This document shows positions 7,279 through 14,382 of a stretch of DNA of 14,480 bases, in pieces. A program made the position numbers and the translations under genes. Each line of letters begins with the position of its first letter. Position 1 is the stretch's first letter. The stretch is from JALYUS01 sp038231255 (GTDB lineage Bacteria; Chloroflexota; Chloroflexia; Thermomicrobiales; JALYUS01). The stretch spans positions 1 to 14,480 of the forward strand of contig JBBRLR010000113.1 of the NCBI GenBank assembly GCA_038231255.1. Direction: 5' to 3'. Under the pieces are notes generated by a model. It did no database searches and was not told the DNA's origin. It worked only from the letters and a program-made list of their open reading frames with translations.

Positions 7279-7527
7279 GTGACATGTAGAGACGAAATAT
7301 TGTCTTGCGTACAGGAACTCGTCCAACGTACTGGCGAGGAACCTTTCACGACTCAGGATATCCTCGATTGCATGAAAAAGAAGGGTACTCAGCATAAGGA
7401 GTCTACGATTACGACACATATCACTTCTCGACTGTGTGCCAATGCTCCTAACCATCATGGTACAACCTATAGTGATCTAGAACGCACCGATAGAGGCACA
7501 TACCGACTACTGCGGCAACTCGGGTAG
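7279..7527 (+). CDS. Small winged-helix-like protein (DUF7669-like)
   Basis: This is an 82-residue soluble protein starting at GTG behind a strong AGGAGGT. It reads as a compact helical domain: RDEILSCVQELVQRTG, then FTTQDILDCMKKKGTQHKES, then TITTHITSRLCANAPNHHG, and ends RTDRGTYRLLRQLG. The T-x-x-x-H-x-x-x-x-C-A-N-A-P pattern with a final G-x-Y-x-L matches, from memory, a family of small wHTH-like proteins of unknown function (I believe DUF7669); that name is unverified. DNA binding is inferred only. The gene is clearly less GC-rich than its neighbours, suggesting separate ancestry. Its stop codon overlaps the ribosome binding site of the hydrolase gene nine bases on, so the two are probably co-translated and it may regulate or assist that gene. 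Confidence 0.82.
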   Translation: MTCRDEILSCVQELVQRTGEEPFTTQDILDCMKKKGTQHKESTITTHITSRLCANAPNHHGTTYSDLERTDRGTYRLLRQLG

Positions 7528-7530
7528 GAG
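7526..7530 (+). promoter_or_regulatory. Ribosome binding site overlapping a stop codon
   Basis: AGGAG here shares two bases with the TAG stop (7525-7527) of the small gene and lies six bases before ATG 7537. This is the arrangement expected for translational coupling. Confidence 0.65.
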
Positions 7531-7536
7531 ATAGGA

Positions 7537-9576
7537 ATGACAGTCACGCGGTTGGAGATTCGGGCGCGCGGGCCGTACGAGGACGGGGTAGCGTTCGGGA
7601 CAGCGGGGGCGTACGAGCGGATTGACGGGACGATCCATTTCGCCGCCGATCCCGCACACCCGGCGAATGCGCTAATCGTGGACCTCGACAAGGCGGCGCG
7701 GGACGATGCCGGGCAGGTCCATTTCTCGGCAGACTTCTGCCTGCTGCAACCCGTGGACGCCGCGAAGGCGAACCGACGGCTGCTTTTCGAGGTCCTCAAC
7801 CGGGGGCGCAAGCTCGTGCCGCGCATGTTCAACCACGCCGCGCCGACTGCCGTGCCGACCGAGGCGATTGAACCCGGCGATGGCTTCCTGCTCCAGCAGG
7901 GCTGGACACTCGCCTGGTGCGGCTGGCAGTGGGACACGATTAGCAGCGCTGCACTGATGGGCCTCGACGCACCGGAAGCAATGAGCAATGAGCAACGAGC
8001 AACGAGTGATGTAGGGGCGCACAGCCATGCGTCCTCCCTTCCTCAGTCCCCCATCCTCAGTCCTATCCAGGGCCAGATTTTGGTCCAGTTCCAACCGAAT
8101 GAGCGCAGTTACAACCGGCTGCTTGCCGATCGTGTTCACCGGCCATACCCGGCCGCCGACATCAACGACCCGGACGCCGTGCTGACCGTCCGCGATTGGC
8201 CCGGCGGCCCGCGCACGACGATCCCGCGTGGCCAATGGCGGTTCGCGCGCGGTGGCACGGACCCGACGCCGGATGACACGAATATCTGGCTCGGCACGGA
8301 GTTCAAGCCGGGCAAGGTCTATGAGGTCGTCTACCGGACGCGCCGCTGCCCGGTCGTTGGGGCGGGGCTGCTCACGGTGCGCGACTCGGTCTCCTTCCTC
8401 CGCTACAGCAATGCGGCGGACAACCCGTGCGCGGGCCGGATTGACCGCACCTACGGCTTCGGTATGTCGCAGAGCGGACGCTTTTTACGCCACTTCCTGT
8501 ACCTCGGCTTGAATGTAGACGAGGCGGGGCGGCAAGTCTTCGACGGCATCAACATCCACGTTGCGGGCGCGCGACGGGGCGAGTTCAACCACCGGTTTGC
8601 CCAGCCCTCCCAGCAGCACATCGCCAGTTTCGGCCATCTGATGCCCTTCACCGACGACGATCAGACCGACCCGCAGACCGGGGAGACGGACGGCCTGCTC
8701 CGTCGCCAGCGCGCCCTCGGTGGCGTGCCGAAGGTCATTGCGACCAACACCTCGGCGGAATACTGGCGCGGCGACACCTCGCTGATGCACACCGACATGG
8801 CAGGCACGCACGACATCGAACCTCCGGAGGAGGCGCGCGTCTACCTCTTCGCCAGCACGCAGCACGGCCTCGGCTCCGTGCCGCTTGTGGACACGGACAC
8901 GAACACCGGCGCGCGGGGCGTCCACGGCTTCAACGCGGTGGATTACGCGCCCCTGCTCCGCGCCGCCCTTGTCAACCTCGACCGCTGGGTGACGGACGAC
9001 ACGCCCCCGCCACCAAGCCGCTTCCCCCGTCTCGCGGACGGCACCGCGATTCCGGGCGCGGCAGTCTTCGCCGCCTATCGCGGCATACCCGGCGCGACGC
9101 GGCCCGACCCGGAACTGCTGCCGACCATCCACCGCCTCGATCTCGGCCCGGACGCTGCGCAAGGGATCGGCGCCTATCCATCCGTCGTGGGCGAGCGATA
9201 CCCGAACTTCGTCTCGGCGGTGGACGCCGACGGCAATGAGACCGGCGGCGTGCGGATGCCGGACGTGTCCGTGCCCGTCGCCACCTACACCGGCTGGGAC
9301 CCGCGCCATCCCGTGACGGGTGGCGAAGGCCAAATCATCCCGATGGAAGGTTCGACCTTCCCCCTCGCGCGCACCGATGAAGAACGCCAGCGCACCGGCG
9401 ACCCACGCCCTTCCCTCGCCGAACGATACCGCGACCGCGCCGACTATCTCGCTCAAGTTAAGTCCGCCGCTGAGGAGTTGGTGGCAGAATGCTATCTTAT
9501 ATCGGAGGATGTGCCCCTGGCACTGGAAATCGCCGCCGAGCGATACGATGCTTTCGCGCACGATAGGTCGCTGTAG
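7537..9576 (+). CDS. Alpha/beta-hydrolase domain protein (Abhydrolase_10-like) with an in-frame repeat insertion
   Basis: This large hydrolase of 679 residues matches in style the family annotated as alpha/beta hydrolase domain-containing protein (PF20091-like). It has an N-terminal beta-rich part beginning VTRLEIRARGPYEDGVAFGT, a WTLAWCGWQWD segment (around 128-138), and a nucleophile elbow YGFGMSQSGRFLRHFLYLGL with the probable catalytic Ser at 311. The C-terminal part contains ATYTGWDPRHP and PMEGSTFPLA. No signal peptide is seen, so it is probably cytoplasmic; an ester substrate is inferred, not shown. Residues about 149-176 (MSNEQRATSDVGAHSHASSL and onward) are out of character, and the DNA there is dispersed repeat. 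The final codon and TAG stop lie at the edge of another repeat (9573-9595), so the C-terminus may also have been reset. Start ATG is backed by AGGAG. Confidence 0.88.
   Translation: MTVTRLEIRARGPYEDGVAFGTAGAYERIDGTIHFAADPAHPANALIVDLDKAARDDAGQVHFSADFCLLQPVDAAKANRRLLFEVLNRGRKLVPRMFNHAAPTAVPTEAIEPGDGFLLQQGWTLAWCGWQWDTISSAALMGLDAPEAMSNEQRATSDVGAHSHASSLPQSPILSPIQGQILVQFQPNERSYNRLLADRVHRPYPAADINDPDAVLTVRDWPGGPRTTIPRGQWRFARGGTDPTPDDTNIWLGTEFKPGKVYEVVYRTRRCPVVGAGLLTVRDSVSFLRYSNAADNPCAGRIDRTYGFGMSQSGRFLRHFLYLGLNVDEAGRQVFDGINIHVAGARRGEFNHRFAQPSQQHIASFGHLMPFTDDDQTDPQTGETDGLLRRQRALGGVPKVIATNTSAEYWRGDTSLMHTDMAGTHDIEPPEEARVYLFASTQHGLGSVPLVDTDTNTGARGVHGFNAVDYAPLLRAALVNLDRWVTDDTPPPPSRFPRLADGTAIPGAAVFAAYRGIPGATRPDPELLPTIHRLDLGPDAAQGIGAYPSVVGERYPNFVSAVDADGNETGGVRMPDVSVPVATYTGWDPRHPVTGGEGQIIPMEGSTFPLARTDEERQRTGDPRPSLAERYRDRADYLAQVKSAAEELVAECYLISEDVPLALEIAAERYDAFAHDRSL
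7981..8068 (+). repeat. Dispersed repeat inserted in frame within the hydrolase gene
   Basis: 7981-8008 is four tandem heptamers: ATGAGCA, ATGAGCA, ACGAGCA, ACGAGTG. Next comes GTAGGGGCGCACAGCCATGC (8011-8030), an imperfect palindrome around GGGCGCA/TGCGTCC sharing its GTAGGGG head with the repeats at 9573 and 9672. CCTCAGTCC then appears twice (8041-8049 and 8055-8063). The whole block keeps the frame open and adds about 28 residues. Its exact limits are judged by eye. Confidence 0.7.
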
Positions 9577-9672
9577 GGGTGGTTCGCGAACCGCCCTCCC
9601 CGCCCATGAAGGCGCGGCTTGGTGGCAACGATTCGATGATCCGGACGAGGGCGATTCGCGAATCGCCCCTAC
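9573..9672. repeat. GTAGGGG-type inverted repeat between convergent genes
   Basis: The left arm 9573-9595 (GTAGGGGTGGTTCGCGAACC, then GCC) and the right arm 9650-9672, reversed, match at 20 of 23 bases. Each arm carries its own small palindrome around TTCGCGAA. It covers the hydrolase stop codon and ends four bases before the stop codon of the convergent peptidase gene, so it may serve as a two-way transcription barrier. There is no T-tract. No gene is seen inside. Confidence 0.8.
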
Positions 9673-9676
9673 GAAG

Positions 9677-11551
9677 CTATCCCGCCGGGATGAACCGGTC
9701 GAACCAATCGCAGACGCGCTGCGCGAGGTCGAGTTGGTGGGCGCGCTCGTGGAAACCGTGCTTCTGACGCGGGTAGATGACCAGTTCCGTCTCGATACCC
9801 GCGCTCTTGAGTCCCCAGTGAAACTCCTGCGCCTGCGTGATCGGCACGCGCTTGTCCGCGTCGCCGCCGACGAGCAGCGTGGGGGTTGTCACCTTGCCGA
9901 CGTAGCGGATCGGCGAGCGCTCCCAGACCTGATCGGGTTCCTGATGGACGGGGCCGATATTCCATGCGTTCGCCGGGCCGATGTCCGTCGTGCCGATCTT
10001 GCTCACCCAGTTCGTCGGCGGCGCGCCCGCGACGGCCGCCTTGAAGCGGTCGGTGTGCCCGACGACCCACGCCGTCATGAAGCCACCGTACGACCAGCCG
10101 CAGACGCCGAGCCGGTTCGAGTCCGCGATTCCCTGCGCGATCAAAGAGTCCACGCCCGCCATGATGTCTTCGTAGTCGCCGCCACCGAAGTCATAGCGAT
10201 TCGCGCGCGTGAAGGCCGCACCGCGCCCGATCGAGCCGCGCGGGTTCGGCAGCAGGACCGCGTAGCCGCGCGCCGCCAGCGCCTGCCCCCAGTTGTGCGC
10301 GCCCATCCCGGAGCGCGGGCTGGAAACGCCCGCCGGGCCGCCGTGGATCTGCACGATCAGCGGTAGCGCGCCGCTGATGATGTGCTCCGGCGGCAGGAGC
10401 AGCCACCCCTCGATTGTCATGCCGTCCGCCGCCTGCCACTGGACCTGCTCCATCGGCGCGAGCCTCACGTCCGCGAGTTGCGGGTTGAGGTCGGTCAGGC
10501 AGTGGGCCGTGCCATCGCCCTGCAATGCGAAGACCTCCGCCGGGCGATCCGGCAGGGCGCAGGTGAACGTGACCGTCTCACCCCCGACGCCGACGCCGTC
10601 AATCCAGCCGCCGGACGGCGTAGCAAGCATCGAGTACTGAGGATCGAGCGGGCTGCTCGCCAATTGCGAGACCTGGCCGACGACACGGTTGACGATGAGA
10701 TGATCGCGTTGCCAGCCCGCCCATGCGGGAGATGTGTCGTCGTCATCAAGGGTGTGGACGGTGTTGTCGGCGGTGTCAATGGCGAAGATGCGGGCGTGGC
10801 TCGGATCGGGCAGCTGGGATGCGACGACGAGGATGCGCGCGCCATCCGCCGACCACGCCAGTTGACTGACGCCCATGCCGAGGCCGGCGAGCAGTTCGCG
10901 CTCGCCGCCCCTGCCGTCCGCCCGCCAGCGGAGGATGCGGACATTGCCGTGCGTCGCCGCAAGGTCTTCCGAGGGCGAGACGGCGGCGACGAGTTCCGCG
11001 CCATCGGGCGAGAAAGCGAAGGCCCAAACGTGCCCCGCCGCCGGGCCGAGCACAAGTGGCGCACCACCGTATGACGGGACGACCGCGACGGCATGGGGCC
11101 GCCACTGCTCGCTCCAGACTTTGACATCGCTCTTCGGCTCATCTTCCATCGCGAGGGCGCGGCGGCGGGCGGTGAAGGCGACTGCTCGTCCATCGGGTCG
11201 CCACGCCGGATTTGCCACGCCGCCGAGCAGTTCCGTCAGCCGCACCGGCTCGCCCCCGCCAACCGCGACGCGATGCAGTTGCGCCTCACCCCGCTTGACG
11301 CGATCCGACAGAAAGGCAAGCGTCGCGCCGTCCGGCGACCAGCGCGGGGCGACATTGTTGTGCTCGCTCCCGGTCACGGCTCGCGGCGCGGCGCTCCCGT
11401 CCGCCGGCACGACGTAGATCGTGCTCGTCGGATCGGTCTGCCGGTGCCCGACGGGCGCGACGCAGAAGGCGATCTGGCCCCCGTCCGACGCGACCTGCAC
11501 ATCGGACGGCGTGCGGACATCGAGGGCAATATCGGGCGTGAACGGTCGCAT
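9677..11551 (-). CDS. S9-family serine peptidase (prolyl oligopeptidase/acylaminoacyl-peptidase type)
   Basis: This is a cytosolic two-domain peptidase of 624 residues with no signal peptide. The N-terminal half (about 1-365) is a WD40/TolB-like beta-propeller with repeated blades such as VAPRWSPDGATLAFLSDR, ANPAWRPDGRAVAFTARR and WAFAFSPDGAELVAAVS. The C-terminal half (about 370-624) is the alpha/beta-hydrolase domain: QIHGGPAG for the oxyanion region, CGWSYGGFM with nucleophile Ser487, VGGDADKRVP with Asp566, and KHGFHE with His598. The triad is complete and the length is normal, so it should be active on short peptides, possibly N-acylated ones. ATG 11551 has AGGA close upstream (GAGGAACCATG). 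It is divergent from the MFS gene and convergent with the hydrolase. Confidence 0.93.
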   Translation of the reverse strand: MRPFTPDIALDVRTPSDVQVASDGGQIAFCVAPVGHRQTDPTSTIYVVPADGSAAPRAVTGSEHNNVAPRWSPDGATLAFLSDRVKRGEAQLHRVAVGGGEPVRLTELLGGVANPAWRPDGRAVAFTARRRALAMEDEPKSDVKVWSEQWRPHAVAVVPSYGGAPLVLGPAAGHVWAFAFSPDGAELVAAVSPSEDLAATHGNVRILRWRADGRGGERELLAGLGMGVSQLAWSADGARILVVASQLPDPSHARIFAIDTADNTVHTLDDDDTSPAWAGWQRDHLIVNRVVGQVSQLASSPLDPQYSMLATPSGGWIDGVGVGGETVTFTCALPDRPAEVFALQGDGTAHCLTDLNPQLADVRLAPMEQVQWQAADGMTIEGWLLLPPEHIISGALPLIVQIHGGPAGVSSPRSGMGAHNWGQALAARGYAVLLPNPRGSIGRGAAFTRANRYDFGGGDYEDIMAGVDSLIAQGIADSNRLGVCGWSYGGFMTAWVVGHTDRFKAAVAGAPPTNWVSKIGTTDIGPANAWNIGPVHQEPDQVWERSPIRYVGKVTTPTLLVGGDADKRVPITQAQEFHWGLKSAGIETELVIYPRQKHGFHERAHQLDLAQRVCDWFDRFIPAG

Positions 11552-11710
11552 GGTTCCTCACAATCGGTAGTCGGCGGTCGGCAACGTACAATGACGTGCG
11601 CATGATAGCAGACCGCCGGAGAGACCCACCCCCGACCAATGGTATGCTTGGGTCCGCTTTGGGGGCAACGGTGGCGTGCATTATCCCAGTTGGGCGAGAA
11701 GGGAACTGAT

Positions 11711-12928
11711 GTGACGCCGTTTCGGTCGGCCGCGTTTCGCTGGCTCTGGTGCTCGACGATGGCCTCGGCGGGTGCGCAGCAGATGGAGCGCACCACGACC
11801 GCCTGGCTGGCCCTCCAGACGGGTGGCGGGGCATTCGCGGTCGGGATGGTCTTCGCCGCCCGGTCGCTGCCGTCGCTGCTGTTCGGGTTGGCGGCCGGCA
11901 CGATTGCCGACCGCGCCGACCGGCGCCGACAACTCCTGACGGTCGCCGGGGGAGCATTCTCCCTGATGGCGCTCCTCGGCTGGCTGGTCGGGGTGGGGAC
12001 GATCCGCATCTGGCAGGTGATCGTGATGTCGTTCGCGGCCGGCTGCGTGCAGGTGTTCGACACCCCGGCCCGGCAGGCGCTCGTCCTCGACACAACCTCC
12101 CGCGCGGCGGCGCCGAACGCGATGGCCCTGAATGCCCTCGCCGCGCGGCTTTCCGGCGCGCTCGGCGCGCTCGGCGCGGGGGTGCTAATCCCGCTGATCG
12201 GCGTCGCGCACTGCTACTTCGTCATCGCCGCTGGTTACGGGCTGATGGCCGCGCTCATCGCCGCGCTGCGCGTGCCGCAGGGGAGCCGTGTCCCCGTCAT
12301 CCATCCGCCATTCGGGCGCGCGCTCCGCGACGCGGCGCGGCTGATCACCGTCGTACCGGCGGTGCGCACGCTGATCATCTCCGGCATCGCCTGCGAGGTG
12401 TTCGCGTTCTCGTACGGGAGCGCGCTGCCGGTCGTCGCGCGGGATGTCCTCAAGGCCGGCCCGGAAGGACTTGGCACACTTAATGCCGCCGTGTCCATTG
12501 GCGGGACGGTCGCGCTGTTGCTGCTCTCGATGCTCGCGGGGCGCGTGCGACGCGAGCCGCTGATTGGGGCGATTTTCGTCACGTACGGTCTTTCCCTGAT
12601 GGTATTGGCCTCGACGCACGATCTGCGGATCGCGGCGGCGGTACTGGTCGTGACAGGAATCTGCGCCGGATCGTTCGATGTCCTCCAGCAGACCCTCATC
12701 CAAATGGCGGTGCCCGAGGAGCAACGCGGCCGGGCGGTCGGCATCTGGGTCCTCGGCGTCGGCTCCGCACCCGTCGGCAACCTCGAAATGGGGGCATTGA
12801 TCGCGACGCTCGGTGTACCGGGCGCGCTGCTGATTAACGGCGCGCTGGCGGTGGCGTCCGCGGCGACGCTGCTGGTCCGCTCACCCGGCTACCGATGGAG
12901 ACGGCAGGCACGACCGGTCGCTGACTGA
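11711..12928 (+). CDS. MFS transporter, EntS/MFS_3-like exporter
   Basis: This is a major facilitator integral membrane protein, 405 residues from GTG 11711, with about twelve hydrophobic segments. It opens VTPFRSAAFRWLWCSTMASA, typical of the EntS-like branch (MFS_3), and has the MFS loop 2-3 signature GTIADRADRRRQ, the helix 4-5 segment QVFDTPARQALVLD and the later VPEEQRGRAVGIW, all characteristic of that branch. GTG 11711 is chosen because AAGGGA lies just before it; the frame is open to ATG 11639, but that start has no ribosome binding site and would add a non-conserved stretch. The substrate is unknown; relatives export siderophores, drugs or other small molecules. It is divergent from the S9 peptidase with about 160 bases between them, in which I see no clear promoter pair. 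Confidence 0.9.
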   Translation: MTPFRSAAFRWLWCSTMASAGAQQMERTTTAWLALQTGGGAFAVGMVFAARSLPSLLFGLAAGTIADRADRRRQLLTVAGGAFSLMALLGWLVGVGTIRIWQVIVMSFAAGCVQVFDTPARQALVLDTTSRAAAPNAMALNALAARLSGALGALGAGVLIPLIGVAHCYFVIAAGYGLMAALIAALRVPQGSRVPVIHPPFGRALRDAARLITVVPAVRTLIISGIACEVFAFSYGSALPVVARDVLKAGPEGLGTLNAAVSIGGTVALLLLSMLAGRVRREPLIGAIFVTYGLSLMVLASTHDLRIAAAVLVVTGICAGSFDVLQQTLIQMAVPEEQRGRAVGIWVLGVGSAPVGNLEMGALIATLGVPGALLINGALAVASAATLLVRSPGYRWRRQARPVAD

Positions 12929-12991
12929 GACTCTTTCACGATCGTCATATCGCGTCACATAGTTCGAGCACTAGCCACTGCGAAAACCGCT

Positions 12992-14317
12992 CTATCCCTC
13001 GGCTTCCCTGAGTTGGTCGGATTGCTGATCAGCGGTCGGTTCTGGATCGGTCGGCGGCGTTTCCCCCAGTTTTCCCGCCGTAACGAGCGTCGCGAGCACT
13101 TCCATCACGACCCGACCACCGAGCAGCGCCGTGATGTCCGCGACATCATAGGGCGGTGAGACCTCGACGATCTCCATCCCCGCCAGCCCTTCACGGGTCG
13201 CGAGCCGCAGCATGCGATAAACCTCGCGCGGGAGCAGGCCACCCGGCTCCGGTGTCCCGGTGCCCGGCGCAAACGCGGGATCCATCACATCAATATCGAA
13301 TGAGAGCCAGACCGTTCGCGCCTTCTGCCAGGCAATTTCCAGCGCGTACTCCATGATCCGCTCGATACCGTAGTGGTCAATATCGTCCACGGTGATGACC
13401 GTCGCGTGCCGCTCGCGGGCCACCTTCATCCCCGGCTTGGAGCCGGTCCAGCCACCAATGCCGATCTGGACCAGGTTCGTCGCGGGCGCATTGGCGATGT
13501 TCGTTGCATGGAAGAAGGGTGAGCCGTGCATCCGCTCGTCCAGCGTGGTTTCGGTCAGGTCGCTGTGCCGGTCGAAATGGATGATGCCGATATTTCCGTC
13601 AATGTACGGCGCCATACCGCGCACATCCGGGTAGCCGATCGAGTGGTCGCCGCCGAGGACGACGGGGAAGACGCCGCGCTCGTGGATGTAGCTGACCGCG
13701 TTGGCGATCTGGTCGAAACTCTTCTCGATATTGGCGGGGATGACCTGGATATCGCCCGCGTCCACCATATCAAGCATCTCGTGCAGCTCGATCCCCCGAC
13801 CCGGATTGTACGAGCCGCCGAGCGCGGACGCCTGCCGGAGCGCCTGCGGGCCGAAGCGGGTGCCGGCCCGGTAGGTCGTGCCGGTATCGAGGGGCGCGCC
13901 GACGAAGACAACATCCTGCCCGCCGAGTTCGCGCATGTCTTCGAGGAATGGCACGCCGATGAAGGTGTTTCCCTGGCTTCCCCACCGGCCCCGCCGGAAC
14001 AAGGTGATCGCGCGGTCTTTGATGCTCTCGGCCGCTTCGAGGCCGTGCAACTTGATCTGCTCCGCTCGCTCCTTCGCCTTTGGGCCGGTCAACGTCGCCT
14101 CTCGCTCCATCGCCCATGTGCCCTGAAGGTCTTCGCGTTGCAGCGGTTGCGTGCCCCCCGTCGGTTCGCCCTGTTCGCCCGTCGTGGCGTGTACCCGTCG
14201 CCGGGCCAGATAGCGCTGCCGGCGGCGATACCCACTGCCCGGCCCGTGGTGATACCGGGTGGACTCCCGCCCCGGCCCGTGTCGCATATGGTGCAGTTCC
14301 CTATCGAACGTCACCAT
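12992..14317 (-). CDS. Arginase/agmatinase-superfamily ureohydrolase, guanidine hydrolase (GdmH)-like
   Basis: This is a dinuclear-metal ureohydrolase of up to 441 residues. Metal ligands are visible in order: LGGDHSIG (His225), HFDRHSD (Asp249, His251, Asp253) and SFDIDVMDP (Asp341, Asp343). Classical agmatinases have D-A-H-x-D; the Arg in DRHSD, the following LDERMH, the preceding INTF-like NTFIGVPFLEDMRELG (118-132) and ANIEKSFDQI agree, from memory, with the cyanobacterial Ni-dependent guanidine hydrolase (Sll1077/GdmH), which cleaves guanidine to urea and ammonia. Function is inferred. The N-terminus is uncertain. AAGGAG sits three bases before ATG 14317 and six before GTG 14314, favouring a long form with an Arg/Gly/His-rich first 69 residues. 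ATG 14110 is an alternative, closer to where recognisable homology starts. No hypA/hypB-like chaperone gene and no guanidine riboswitch signature is seen nearby. Confidence 0.85.
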   Translation of the reverse strand: MVTFDRELHHMRHGPGRESTRYHHGPGSGYRRRQRYLARRRVHATTGEQGEPTGGTQPLQREDLQGTWAMEREATLTGPKAKERAEQIKLHGLEAAESIKDRAITLFRRGRWGSQGNTFIGVPFLEDMRELGGQDVVFVGAPLDTGTTYRAGTRFGPQALRQASALGGSYNPGRGIELHEMLDMVDAGDIQVIPANIEKSFDQIANAVSYIHERGVFPVVLGGDHSIGYPDVRGMAPYIDGNIGIIHFDRHSDLTETTLDERMHGSPFFHATNIANAPATNLVQIGIGGWTGSKPGMKVARERHATVITVDDIDHYGIERIMEYALEIAWQKARTVWLSFDIDVMDPAFAPGTGTPEPGGLLPREVYRMLRLATREGLAGMEIVEVSPPYDVADITALLGGRVVMEVLATLVTAGKLGETPPTDPEPTADQQSDQLREAEG

Positions 14318-14320
14318 TCG

Positions 14321-14326
14321 CTCCTT
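14321..14326 (-). promoter_or_regulatory. Ribosome binding site upstream of the ureohydrolase
   Basis: AAGGAG on the minus strand lies three bases from ATG 14317 and six bases from the next codon, GTG 14314. The spacing suits GTG 14314 better, and either choice makes the basic N-terminal extension part of the protein. Confidence 0.5.
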
Positions 14327-14382
14327 CCAAAATAACGAGTAGCGAGTTCAGGAGTCACGTAGTTCGCCAGAGAAACCTGGTG

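Noticed and set aside
7981..8008. A CRISPR-like or VNTR array
   Set aside because: There are only four heptamer units with no spacers, inside a coding frame; it is part of a dispersed repeat, not an array.
8485..9561. A 358-codon open frame on the minus strand opposite the hydrolase
   Set aside because: It is a shadow of the hydrolase gene with no motif, no ribosome binding site and no neighbour logic.
11552..11710. A defined promoter pair in the divergent region between peptidase and MFS genes
   Set aside because: Candidate hexamers such as CATTAT (11679-11684) and TATCAT on the other strand lack partners at acceptable spacing, so no promoter was called.
12929..12991. A terminator between the convergent MFS and ureohydrolase genes
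   Set aside because: The 63 bases contain no stable GC-rich hairpin followed by a T-tract that I can find by eye.
13526..14335. A 269-codon open frame on the plus strand opposite the ureohydrolase
   Set aside because: It is antisense to a gene with all metal-ligand motifs. The frame is kept open by GC-rich codon bias and shows no family resemblance.
14318..14382. A guanidine (ykkC or mini-ykkC type) riboswitch upstream of the ureohydrolase
   Set aside because: The leader shows only a small CCAG/CTGG hairpin. The conserved guanidine-I core and the paired ACGR loops of guanidine-II are not visible, and the sequence farther upstream is too poor to judge.
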